From Dermacentor variabilis (taxonomy: Eukaryota > Arthropoda > Arachnida > Ixodida > Ixodidae), in contig NC_134568.1 in the NCBI RefSeq assembly GCF_050947875.1, positions 260,272,115-260,336,114 on the forward strand: a stretch of DNA of 64,000 nucleotides, read 5' to 3'. Numbering within the stretch: the first letter of the stretch is position 1; each line of letters begins with the position of its first letter. The position numbers and the translations under genes were made by a program. The notes under the pieces were generated by a model that did no database searches, had not been told where the DNA came from, and saw nothing but the letters and a program-made list of their open reading frames with translations. This document shows, in pieces, positions 10,247-20,664 of the stretch.

Positions 10247-10490
10247 CCCGCCACGTCAGCCCAGTGGCTATGGCGTTGCGCTGCTGAGCCTGATCGAGGT
10301 CACGAGTTCGACCCCCGCCGCGATGCCCACATTCCGATGGGGGCGGATTGCAAAAAAAAAAAAAAATGCTTGCGTAGTTAGATTTAGGTGCACGGTAAAA
10401 AACCCTAGGGGATCAATATTATTCCGGAGTCCTCCACTACAGCGTGTATCGTAATCGAATTGTGGTTCGGGCATGTAAAGCCCCAGAATA
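10247..10490 (+). mobile_element. Ruka-type tRNA-derived SINE (diverged)
   Basis: The tRNA-like head has an A-box region CAGTGGCTATGGCG and a B-box region CACGAGTTCGACCCC. The body motifs follow in order: TTCCGATGGGGGCG, TTAGATTTAGGTGCACG, TCCGGAGTCCTCCACTAC and a TAAAGCCCC end. An A15 run replaces part of the body after GGCGGATTGC. It would have been transcribed by RNA polymerase III and moved by a LINE. Confidence 0.85.
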
Positions 10491-11144
10491 TAATTGTTTA
10501 AGTGCTTCATTAGGAATGGATTCATTTTAAAAAGGTTGGATTCAAAGTGCAGAATCTAGGACTACACACTGACAAGCCTAAAGGGCGAACATTTGCTCGC
10601 GTAATACGCAAGTTCCCGTTCGAAACTATTTTTAGCTCGACTTTAATCTACCTGTGCACGCCATCAACACGGTGAAGACTTTCGCGGGATCGGAATGAAC
10701 TACTATACAATACATATGTTGCAACGGAGCTCGCCGGCAGAGCATGTTGTGTAGCTGCACATACACAAAGCTGAGCTGCTTCCACGCAGATAAGTGCCGC
10801 AGTGGCGTCGTGCGCTTGCACACGCCTGCCCACGATAGGGGCCTCGTCTTAATCTGAGCATGTGAATGAACCGTAAACATCTGCTCAGCGGCGGTATGTG
10901 CAGCAGTATGGCGCGGTCGCTATTGTTGTCTGGAGCGGTCGCTGAAAAAAGAATATTAGCTTGCACTCTCCCCTATATGCTGCGCCAATAGCTCCAGCAC
11001 CTGATGACGCCCACTGTAGCAGCATTGCAGATGTGACATCGAGTTTTGGCACCGCCCAGCAGAAGCTGTTGCCGAGCGTCAGCATAAACAGGCACCGTTG
11101 CCGTTGCAACAAAGCGAAACTGCTATCACAAACAATGCGCGGTG
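10491..11144. other. No gene seen
   Basis: Unassigned sequence; short open frames on both strands only. Confidence 0.4.
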
Positions 11145-11296
11145 GTAGCAGTAAGCAGACGACTATAGCGCACTATATAGTTAGCAGGAATAGGCGCCTG
11201 CACCGTATGCCGACCTAACATGCGCATCTTGTCGGTACTATCTCACCCACCTTTCCTTGGTTTCTCTATCTGCCCGCTCAAGCAACTCTTGAAGCT
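11145..11296 (+). repeat. Direct repeat, copy 1 (about 150 bp)
   Basis: Starts GTAGCAGTAAGCAGACGACT and runs to TTGAAGCT. It matches 11984-12136 at high identity, about 840 bp apart. The family is unknown. Confidence 0.8.
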
Positions 11297-11983
11297 TTGT
11301 AATAGCCATGTCAACGTAGGGTCAACCTTTCCATCCACCATATTTCCCCTTCAGTGCCTATCTTTCTTTCTTTTGCTAGCGATATATGTACGTGGCGTTT
11401 GTCTTCTCCTATAAAGTTTGACAGGAAAAGAGCACTGAGCGCTAGGCCATTCTAACAATTTCACCCACACAGTTTGTCACGGTGGGCCTTTCGAGCTGCA
11501 GCGATAGTACCAAGGATGTAATTGCTGGCTAAAAGCAAGCAATAAACATTGCGTCTTAGTCGTTGACCTTGGAGCATTTATACTGGTATCGCATAGTTGT
11601 CAGATATCTATGGCAGGCGCGTTCTTTAGAAATGCCGTCACAATCGTATGTCTGGAAATACCCGACGTCAGAATGGTTTTCATGCTAGTTCGCTCTCGAA
11701 ACTGATCGAAATTATACTACGGGGATTAACTCCCTGATCTACACAACTGACATTGAGGTTAGCGTATAGTGGCGGAATGCAGGTTCCGTTTGGCCATCAT
11801 TTCGCTAGGGCCAAATCATTAAGGTGCGGAATTCTTGCTATATGCAGCCTCGGGAGGGTGGGCCATGCTTCAAGAAATGCGCTACGCGCCTGCGAGAAGC
11901 GCCATAGTAAACGTATATTAACACGCTCGTTCATAAGCCCTACCTGCGAGTTCTGTTTCCGATGCGTTTATCCTACAAATGTA
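11297..11983. other. No gene seen
   Basis: Spacer between the two direct-repeat copies, with no recognisable motif. Confidence 0.4.
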
Positions 11984-12136
11984 GTAGCAGTAAACAGACG
12001 ACTATATAGCGCACTATATATTTCGCAGGAATAGGCACCTGCACGGTACAGCGGCCTAACATGCGCACCTTGTCGGTGCTATCTCGCTTACCTTCCCGTG
12101 GCTTCTCTATCTGCCCGCTCAAGCAACGCTTGAAGC
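11984..12136 (+). repeat. Direct repeat, copy 2
   Basis: Second copy of the repeat at 11145-11296 (GTAGCAGTAAACAGACGACT...). Its end coincides with the first base of the palindrome at 12137. Confidence 0.8.
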
Positions 12137-12455
12137 CATTCATAAAACGTATCTTTCTTTCTTCACTTTCCTTGTCAATCAGCGTTTTCTCATTGGCTAA
12201 CGTTCGGGCGCCCGCCGCTCATGAGATCGCACAGTTGATAACGGCAGGATCACTGCAGCGACGGCCAATCTTGGACGACACTTACTAATGTCAAAACTTT
12301 TCCCAAGTAAGTGACGTCCGAGATTAACCGTCGTTGCAGCTACCGTGTTGTTATCGACAGTGCCTTCTCATGAGCGGCGGGCACCCGAACGTTAGCCAAT
12401 GAGAAAACGCTCGTTGACAAGGAAAGTGAAGAAAGCAAGATACGTTTTATGAATG
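12137..12455. mobile_element. 319-bp palindromic fold-back (MITE-like)
   Basis: The left arm beginning CATTCATAAAACGTATCTTT and the reverse complement of the right arm match over about 150 bp with few differences; the core spacer is only some 20 bp. No coding capacity. The sharp boundary with the direct repeat suggests it inserted there, but I cannot see a convincing target-site duplication. Confidence 0.8.
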
Positions 12456-13559
12456 CTAGCTCTGCTGCTTATACAAGTTTTTCGCACCCACGTTCACTTT
12501 CATTACGTGAAGGACAAGCCGAAGAATAAATTTATAGAACTATTCATCGGTGAATTTCACGTACTATGTTCAAGACGTTCTAGAGAAGGGCTTCGCGCGA
12601 CGGATGCGACCGTATGCGCATACGAAAACAGAAATTGGAGGACGCTTGAGCTTCGCCTTTAAAAGTGGAACTCGATAGCATTCATAGATCCCTGACAGCT
12701 TCTCACGCCTCTCGGCAACTGCAGCTTATGTAACCGTAATGTTCACCGGGAAACGCTGGCATCAAACGCTATGCACGAAGGCGAGCTTTCTGGTAGAAAC
12801 GCGGCCTCTTGCGCGGGCCGATCGCGGAGATCGTGCACAACCGCGCCAAAAAAATTGCATCATTTTCAGGTTTCTGTTACTGTTTCGCACTTTTAATGTT
12901 TTAGTCTGAGAAGATTTACCATAAAATGCGTGCGCTATCGGTGTTTTGTTTCACGACATTTATTTGTGGGCTGTCATTCCCAAAACTCCGAGCAATAACT
13001 TTGTCAAGAATGTCAGACAACGTATGAGCAACTTTAGTGATAGAATAGTGAGGCAATGTAACCCCCATATACCGCATGTCATATAGCAAGGCGTGGCATA
13101 TACATATACGGCGCCAGACGCCGACGCCGTACTTTCTGCGACGCGGAACCCTTAACACCATCGCGGTGAAAATGTCTTAGCGCAAATCCCGCTCCTGGGT
13201 TGAGCGTCGGCGTCCCTCGGAGTAACCGCACGAACGCGCTCGTGCCACTGCTCGTGCCTTCGTCGTCGTCTTCTTCCACAGCTGGCCCCGATGCTCCGAC
13301 GCGTTCCCATACTGCCCCTTCCTCTGCGAAGGCGCTGACGGCACTGGCACATTGCCGCTCGGTGCGGTGATTTCGGTCTCAAATTCATTGCCTCAATATA
13401 TCGCGAAATGAAAACACGTATACAGCTGCACTCAAGTTTCGCACTAGGGAGTATCGTCGGACACTTTTTTTTGTGGCGCATTATGAAACGCTTAACCGAA
13501 CAGTAGCAAGCTCTCTACAGATCCGTTCTGGGTGATCAATAGTGCTGATTTTTTTAGAT
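12456..13559. other. No gene seen; GC-rich island at about 13110-13350
   Basis: The GC-rich part contains CGTCGTCGTC-type runs and open frames on the minus strand of low-complexity Arg/Ser/Ala composition. I recognise no protein in it. Confidence 0.4.
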
Positions 13560-14520
13560 GTAATTCGATTGATCTTGCGGGCTCAAATGACAAGAATTAC
13601 GCAATGATCGCAGTGGCGCCAGATGTGGGCGAACTTGCGAATGTTATCAGCACGTACGGCCCGCAAGCTGAAAAAAAAGATAGTGTGAGGAGAAAGGAGT
13701 CTTCCGTATCGTTAAGGACAAGGCACTGAGGGAGCTGGATACTGAGAGCATGTCGTCGGAGAGGACCTGAACGAGCACGTTGAAGCTAACAAACACGTTA
13801 TCACTGAAGGTTCACTGACCGTTGTCACTTACGAGAGGATGAAGTGCACAGATTAACTATTCTAAACGGCAAGGAGGCACTTAAGGTCCAGGAGTACAAG
13901 GTCGTCGCAAGAGAACTTGTGGGTTACATAAAGCACCTACTCCTTATGCACTTTAAAATGAAGAAAGCAGTCATTTAACAAAAAAGAAAGAAAGGACACG
14001 AAAGAAAGAGCGAGCAATGTAAAGAGGCCCAAACGCTTCAGGCTTGAATGTGTCGAAATATGGCAGAGATTCAAGAATGCCGTTTTGCAAACAACATGCG
14101 TGCGAGCCCTAATAACGTGTTAGAATAGTATGAACTAATAAACGCTATCTAGTAAGGAAGTCATGAGAAAAATCTGTGGCAAGACCTGGAAAAGCGAAGA
14201 AAATTTCAAGTTGCGTGATGGCCAAAAGATGTCCACCAACAGCGATGAAAGAGAAAGACGAGGTAAGAAAGTTTCACGTGGCGCGCACGCTATAAAACAT
14301 AATTGTTCACTAAATATATAAGAGCCGCGCAGTTAGGAAAGTGTCGCAAGTAAGATCCAAGGCGCACGAAGAGATCTACTGGCAGCTGAAATTTTTTTTA
14401 AAATGCGCAAGGAAGAAAACGTATACAATGTCACTAAAAGCCGCTGGAGGCAAACAACGGCCATCGTACTCCAAATGAATATCATGGGAGCTAGCTAGTA
14501 GTGCAAATAATTTGATAAAG
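13560..14520 (+). pseudogene. Decayed RTE/BovB-like LINE, endonuclease and linker part
   Basis: With many stops and frameshifts, fragments still read in the order expected for an RTE-type ORF: ANVISTYGPQAE (endonuclease, compare ISAYAPQ), GEDLNEHVEA (compare GGDLNGHVG), EYKVVARELV...HLLLMHFKMKK (compare CKVIPGE...QHRLLVMD), LRDGQKMSTN, then YWQLKFF...NVYNVTKSRWRQTT (linker before RT). Each match is weak, but the order and spacing support the call. It is interrupted at about 14580 by an I-like LINE. Confidence 0.6.
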
Positions 14521-14584
14521 TAGAAAGAGGCGGGAGGGCTAGTTTGCAAATCGCTACATGCGGTGAATGAATGACTGCCAAGAA

Positions 14585-15197
14585 ATGAATTTTGGAACTC
14601 AGACGTCGAATATCCTCCATGGCTGCTTACACTTTCAAAAGTGGAATTGTCAGTAGACGGGATATTCAGAAAAAGAGACGTGTTCATACAAGCTGCTCAA
14701 CAACTAGCACTTTACCAGACATATATGCGGTATTCAGGATACACACACGTCTACACAGTTGGCTCCAGTACAGCAACCTCTTCAACATCATCATTCATTA
14801 TACCGCACCTCAACAAACAAGAATCATTTGAGTTATCTCGTGCGACTTCGTCCACAACGGCTCAACTGTTCGCAATCCTATGTGCGATAAAATTTATATT
14901 ATCAGTAAGAGATGCGCAAAAATGGCTAAATTTTCAGCGATTCACAGCCGGCTCTAACATCACTCTGCAGCACAAAAGGGAAAACATTCAGTGATAATAT
15001 AATATGCGAAACACTTGAAGACCTCACAAAGGCAAGCGAAGTGAAACATGTAATAGCATTCCAGTGGATACCAAGGCATTGTAAAATTCCTGGCAACACA
15101 GTCCCCCATGAAGCAGCACGACAAGCACACCTCAAAGATGATGAGGTTCCGTTCCCAATATCAAAGAATGAATTACGCTGCATTATAAGGACAATAT
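14585..15197 (+). pseudogene. I-like LINE, RNase H region
   Basis: Encodes a decayed RNase H domain: HVYTVGSS (the conserved form is YTDGS, so the catalytic Asp is Val here), TSSTTAQLFAILCAI (E of the active site replaced by Q), then after a frame change VIAFQWIPRHCKIPGN (compare F-WIPGHCGIPGNE). The element continues at about 16985-17590 after an inserted RTE LINE. Confidence 0.75.
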
Positions 15198-15493
15198 GTA
15201 GCTTCCTTTGATTACGAGAAAGCGTTTGATTCAGTCGAAACCTCAGCAGTCATGGAGGCATTAAGGAATCAGGGTGTAGACGAGCCGTATGTAAAAATAC
15301 TGAAAGATATCTATAGCGGCTCCACAGCCACCGTAGTCCTCCATAAAGAAAGCAACTAAATCCCAATAAATTTAAGGCGTCAGGCAGGGAGATACGACCT
15401 CTCCAGTGCTATTCACAGCGTGTTTACACGAGGTATTCAGAGAACTGGATTGGGAAGAATTGCGGATAAGAGTTAAGGGAGAATACCTCAGTT
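15198..15493 (+). pseudogene. RTE LINE segment, out of order (RT motif A region)
   Basis: This 296-bp stretch repeats 15833-16128 (DYEKAFDSVETSAVMEALRN ... ending GEYLS-like) with about 10% difference, a stop and a frameshift. It is directly followed by the part of the same ORF that should precede it (LKDGGQIVLEKLA at 15494). See findings for the template-jump reading. Confidence 0.85.
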
Positions 15494-16897
15494 GAAGGAT
15501 GGTGGTCAGATTGTTCTAGAGAAACTGGCCACCCTGTATACGCAATGCCTCATAACCTCGAGCGTACCGGAATCTTGGAAGAACGCTAACATAATCCTAA
15601 TCCATAAGAAAAGGGACGCCAAAGACTTGAAAAATTATAGACCCATCAGCTTACTGTCCGTTGCCTACAAAGTATTTACTAAGGTAATCGCAAATCGAAT
15701 CATCAACACCTTAGACTTCTGTCAACCAAAGGACCAGGCAGGATTCCGTAAAGGCTACTCAACAATAGACCATATTCACACTATCAATCAAGTGATAGAG
15801 AAATGTGCCGAATATAACCAACCCTTACATATAGCTTTCATTGATTACGAGAAAGCGTTTGATTCAGTCGAAACCTCAGCAGTCATGGAGGCATTACGGA
15901 ATCAGGGTGTAGATGAGCCATATGTAAAGATACTGGAAGATATCTATAGCGGCTCCACAGCCAGCGTAGTCCTCCACAAAGAAAGCAACAAAATCCCTAT
16001 AAAGAAAGGCGTCAGACAGGGAGATACGATATCTCCAATGCTATTCACAGCATGTTTACACGAGGTATTCAGAGGCCTGGAGTGGGAAGAATTGGGGATA
16101 AAAGTTGATGGAGAATACCTTAGCAACTTGCGATTCGCTGATGATATTGCCTTGCTTAGTAACTCAGGAGACCAATTGCAATGCATGCTCACTGACCTGG
16201 AGAGGCAAAGCAGAAGGGTGGGTCTGAAAATTAATCTGCAGAAAACTAAAGTGTTGTTTAACAGTCTCGGAAGAGAACAGCAGTTTACGATAGGTAGCGA
16301 AGCACTGGAAGTGGTAAGGGAATACATCTACTTAGGGCAGGTAGTGACCACGGATCCGGATCATGAGACTAAAATAACCAGAAGAATAAGAATGGTCTGG
16401 GGTGCGTTTGCCAGGCGTTCTCAGATCATGAAGAGCAGGTTGTCATTATCCCTCAAGAGAAAAGTGTATAACAGCTGTGTCTTACCAGTACTCACGTACG
16501 GGGCAGAAACCTGGAGGCTTACGAAAAGGGTTCTACTTAAATTGAGGGCGACGCAACGAGCTATGGAAAGAAGAATGATGGGTGTAACGTTAAGGTATAA
16601 GAAAAGAGCAGATTGGGTGAGGGAACAAACGCGAGTTAGTGACATCTTAGTTGAAATCAAGAAAAAGAAATGGGGGGCATGGGCAGGACATGTAAGGAGG
16701 AGGGAAGATAACCGATGATCATTAAGGGTTACAGACTACATTCCGAGGGAAGGGAAGCGTAGCAGGGGGCGGCAGGAAGTTAGGTGGGCGGATGAGATTA
16801 AGAAGTTTACAAGGACAACATGGCCACAATTAGTACATGACCGGGGTAGTTAGAGAAATATGGGAGAGGCCTTTGCCCTGCAGTGGGCGTAACCAGG
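15494..16897 (+). pseudogene. RTE-clade LINE, reverse transcriptase to 3' end (5' truncated)
   Basis: An open frame from 15492 to 16718 encodes an RTE-type RT: SWKNANIILIHKKRDAKDLK, NYRPISLLSVAYK, QAGFRKGYSTIDHI, FIDYEKAFDSVE, GVRQGDTISPMLF, and the catalytic FADD at 16134-16145. The C-terminal part LTYGAETWRLTKR and AGHVRRREDNR follows. A TGA ends the frame at 16716-16718, where the related copy at 47058-49220 reads on (DNRWSLRVTDWIP); downstream sequence still matches to the terminal GTAACCAGG. The endonuclease is missing. It is followed by a (TTA)n tail at 16898-16984. It lies inside the I-like LINE, whose 3' part resumes at about 16985. Confidence 0.9.

Positions 16898-16984
<87 letters not shown>
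16898..16984. repeat. (ATT)n microsatellite at the 3' end of the RTE LINE
   Basis: About 29 uninterrupted ATT units directly after the RTE 3' terminus. Other RTE 3' ends in the window carry GAT/ATC units instead. Confidence 0.97.
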
Positions 16985-17700
16985 GCAATGTCTTTCAAAA
17001 TGTGTCGAAACAATTGGTTTGACCAGAATTCTAAGAGCTCGGATTGATATCATATTGATCCGTTTATTGAATTCAAATTTTCATTGTCATTAGACAGAAA
17101 TATGGAAACCCTTATTCATCGATTAAGGCTAGGCACTGCGTACACAAAGCATTTCTTACACAGAATTGGCCATGCGGAAACCCCCAAATGTGATTGTGGA
17201 TTTGTAGACGAAGATATATATCACATCCTTCTATATTGCCCACATCATGACACACCAAGATGCCGACTTCAATCAACCCTAATTAATTTAGACCGCAGAC
17301 CTTTCAGTTTAAAGAAACTTTTGGTTCCTTGGCCAGCAACGTACTTGCAGAAGAGCGCTTCAAAAGCACTAAAGACTTTTCTCGAAGACAGTGGCATTGT
17401 TGGACGTTATTATCACTTTTATTGTTTCGTTCATTTCAATGTCGCTGTATATATGCATGTGTTTGTGGATTATGTTATGTTGACTGTTCTGCTGGGACTA
17501 TATGGGATAATGCATTTACACGATGTCTGTACCACCCGCTGACTAGAGACTGTGTTATCAGGCGACAGTATCGTTTATATTTTTGAGACTTTCTTCTACA
17601 TAACTCTGGAGACATTTACCTTGTATATTGTATGTGCCATGCGTTTCTTACGTCGTAGTTTTCCTGTGAAAATGTTGCGTGACAAGTCCTGGTGATTGTA
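16985..17700 (+). pseudogene. I-like LINE, C-terminal zinc-binding region and 3' UTR
   Basis: Encodes SLDRNMETLIHRLRLGTAYT, FLHRIGHAETPKCDCG and HILLYCPHH, the conserved CCHC-type C-terminal module of I-like LINEs (CxC...H...C). The open frame runs 17084-17542. It is the continuation of the RNase H segment at 14585-15197, split by the RTE insertion. Confidence 0.75.
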
Positions 17701-18289
17701 TGAAACGTTTCTTTTTTTTATTGAAATGAATATTAGGAGAGGTTGGCGCCTGTATGGTGGCACCGACTACTCCTTGTCACTTGGCAAAGGAAACAAATTT
17801 GGGTAAAAAGAGAAAATAGTGACACAAAATATGACATTCGGTAGAACACTGGATGAATAGAAAATATACAGTCCAACAGTACATGAATCGCAAAGTTATT
17901 TGATATGTAATCTTGAACCCTGTATGTTGTAGTATGGAACCATTCATGAGATAAGGAGTAGCTGGCGCCTTAAATTGTGCGTCAACATCTCCTTATATTA
18001 TATCAGTAATAGAAAGAAACCACAAAGATGGATTGCCTTATGTAGAACGTACACATGAAATCCTGTGAGATGCTCTAGGATTGTGCAAGCACTGAAACAT
18101 AATTAAAATCAGGAAAGCACATAAAACAGACGGAATACTATTAGCGGCATGAAATTCGTTAAGAAGGGGTTCTACTCAACCTCGTGGCAAATATTTACGA
18201 ACAGTGAGTGAGTAGATTTTAATGAAAAGAAAGGAAGAGAGGTCGACCTGGAGAGCGTGTCGCTAGATATTTACGAACAAGAATAGATA
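17701..18289. other. Unassigned; short GGAGAGGTTGGCGCC-type motif
   Basis: A motif at about 17735-17780 (AGGAGAGGTTGGCGCC...GGCACCGACTACTCCTTG) recurs in altered form at about 17950-18000 and 29670-29715. It is an imperfect hairpin and probably part of another repeat family. Confidence 0.4.
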
Positions 18290-19520
18290 AAACGTTAAAG
18301 AGGGCAACTGTCGCCAACAAGGAGACGTGTGACATATTACCACTGGAAGAACTACAGAGGGGTCAAGCCTATGTTACTCACCAAGATATTCGGACGCGTT
18401 CGGAACACTACTTGTAAGACGTAAGTATCCGACCCTGATGACTTAGAGTAATGCCATAAAGAGCTAGTTCAAGGGCAATCTTCAGCCTGACGCAAGACAC
18501 GTAGATGCATAGTAACACTCAGCGATAGCTTTAAATTGTTTTCATCGGCTTGAAGAACGCTTATGATGCAACGCCAAGTGAGCAAACTTAACAACGTTTA
18601 GAGAAATGAACGTCCCGAGCTATATGACTTATAGATCAAGAAAACGTACTGCGATTTAAGGACGATTGGACGCAGCTTCCTGGGTAACGCATACATGTGA
18701 CAGTGGGACACTATTGAGGTTGGGAACTTGCTTTTTTTCCAGCTCAAAAGGCTACAGATTGTCCTCGGTGCAATTTCGGAAGGAAGTGAAGTGCTGGATC
18801 GAAGTTGGGGCACAAGAGGAAATTATTTTGAAAGTTATTTCGAGTTCAGCAAGAACAAAACAGAGTTCATGACCCGCAGCGCTGGAAGTTACGTATGTCA
18901 AATTTGAAATTATGGTACGCAACAATCAAGAGTACGATACAGTCTGTGTTCTATAGCCCTACAGTAGATGAAAAAGGCTACGTGCAAAGAGTGGTGATTT
19001 GCAGTATTGTGACGAGACCGAAGAATAGGAAGGATGTTTCGGAAATGTCCTGCCATAAGACCCTATCAATCGAGTTAAAGAGGCACCTTTACAACAAATG
19101 CGACCAGCAATGTTTTTTGGAACCGAAGTGATTCCAACGAAGAAATCTTATAAGATTAATTTCTGCAGAAGATGTAATTGGCGAAAATGAAGGGGCCGAA
19201 ATGGCACTGTGATATTATCAAGGAAGGACAGAATTCGTACAGAATAAGTCCATATTCGCGGACATTACGCCAAACGTTCAGGCCGGAATAGTTATGTGGC
19301 TTGGTTACGTAATAAGATACGATAGCTATGTCAACAAGAGCTTAATGGCAATCAAGTGTCTTGGTACGATGACACGAGGTCGGCGTAAATGTAAGATGGC
19401 AGGACAATACTGCTGAGGAAGACCTCAGCAACCAGACCGTGAGGTAGAGGTGAGCGGCTGATAAGACAAAGCTAACTCATCAGAAACAGTGACACTACAC
19501 AGAAATGAGATATCGTTGAC
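18290..19520 (+). pseudogene. Decayed RTE/BovB-like LINE, RT region (possible continuation of 13560-14520)
   Basis: Weak fragments in order: WKNYRGVKPM (compare NYRGIKLM), LKNAYDATPSEQT (motif A region), NKTEFM (compare KTEYM in the palm/thumb), and VNVRWQDNTAEEDL near the end. Many stops. The same orientation as the endonuclease relic at 13560-14520 suggests one old element split by the I-like LINE. Confidence 0.4.
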
Positions 19521-20437
19521 GGCAAAAATAAAAAAAACCAGTCACGCTAGGCTACCTCTGATGGAGCTGTCAGGAAAATGTACTGCCCACCCTAACTGAA
19601 ATTCCAAGTCGAAATCAATCGGAATGCGCGTTTGCGTTTCCGTATATGACAACGTGTCTGACATCGACGCAATACAGGGTCAGCAATGGGGTCCCGGTGC
19701 TACGTTATGCTTAGATACCTGCTGTACAGCGACTGTACATCACATTATCAATAAATCACGCGCTGTTAGTGCTGTGATATGATTATTTCTTTATCACGCT
19801 TCATGTTTATGGTGCTATTACGAAACATTAAATTACCTTCGCCGCGCAAATTTCTTTCTGCAATTGAATCATTCTTGCTACGTTAAAAACAAACTGTGGA
19901 ACTGAGCAATAAAGCTGCAATGACAGCGCAAACACTAGTATCTTGGTTTTTTTTTTCTAAACGCACCTACATTGCATACCAAATAAAAAAATTCGCGATA
20001 CTCATAGCTTATGTGATTGGCAGAGCCGGCATTCGCAGTGCCAACCCACTCCGAATTGCGTATGCTCAGCGTCTGTCGACAACATAAGCTGACCCAAAGT
20101 GAATAACTGTCTAGATCTTCCCCATCAGTGAACCACTGTATCATAAAACACACTGTGACGCCTGATTGGGGGCAGTTCGCCGATATGTTACGCGGGGTCG
20201 CCCTCCCCTGATTTATGATTACAGTTTTCAGTGTGATTTGTAATTTATTGTAATTACATTGTTTACTGTCAGTGCGTCTCGTGGAGCACCACAATGATGT
20301 ATAAAAGTTTACAGCTCTTTGTATAAAAATCATGTATAAAAGATGTACGTGTCCGTGTGCGTGATTGATGTGTACTGCGCATATCACCTTTGCTTCCCGT
20401 CTTTCCTTCCTAATACCTCTACTCCTTCGCCCGCTTA
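19521..20437. other. No gene seen
   Basis: AT-rich, no recognisable coding or repeat signal. Confidence 0.4.

Positions 20438-20523
<86 letters not shown>
20438..20523. repeat. (ATT)n microsatellite
   Basis: About 28 uninterrupted units. No LINE 3' end is visible on either side. Confidence 0.97.
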
Positions 20524-20664
20524 CAGCTAGGCGGACGCGACCTATTTCACACAGTATAAACCCCACTTTACTAACGATTTTGCACGTTCGGCTTTGTTAC
20601 GTTGCTACTGAGTGCTGCAAGAAGAGCCACGGTGTTACGCTCGCCAAGTTGCTTGCAAGGAGAA

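Noticed and set aside
10247..10490. tRNA gene
   Set aside because: The A/B-box head is followed by the Ruka body and tail and no cloverleaf closes; all tRNA-like heads in the window belong to SINEs.
16837..17053. Long frames of poly-Tyr, poly-Asn and poly-Ile
   Set aside because: They are the (ATT)n tract read in different frames, not proteins; the same holds for 20365-20559 and 62488-63108.
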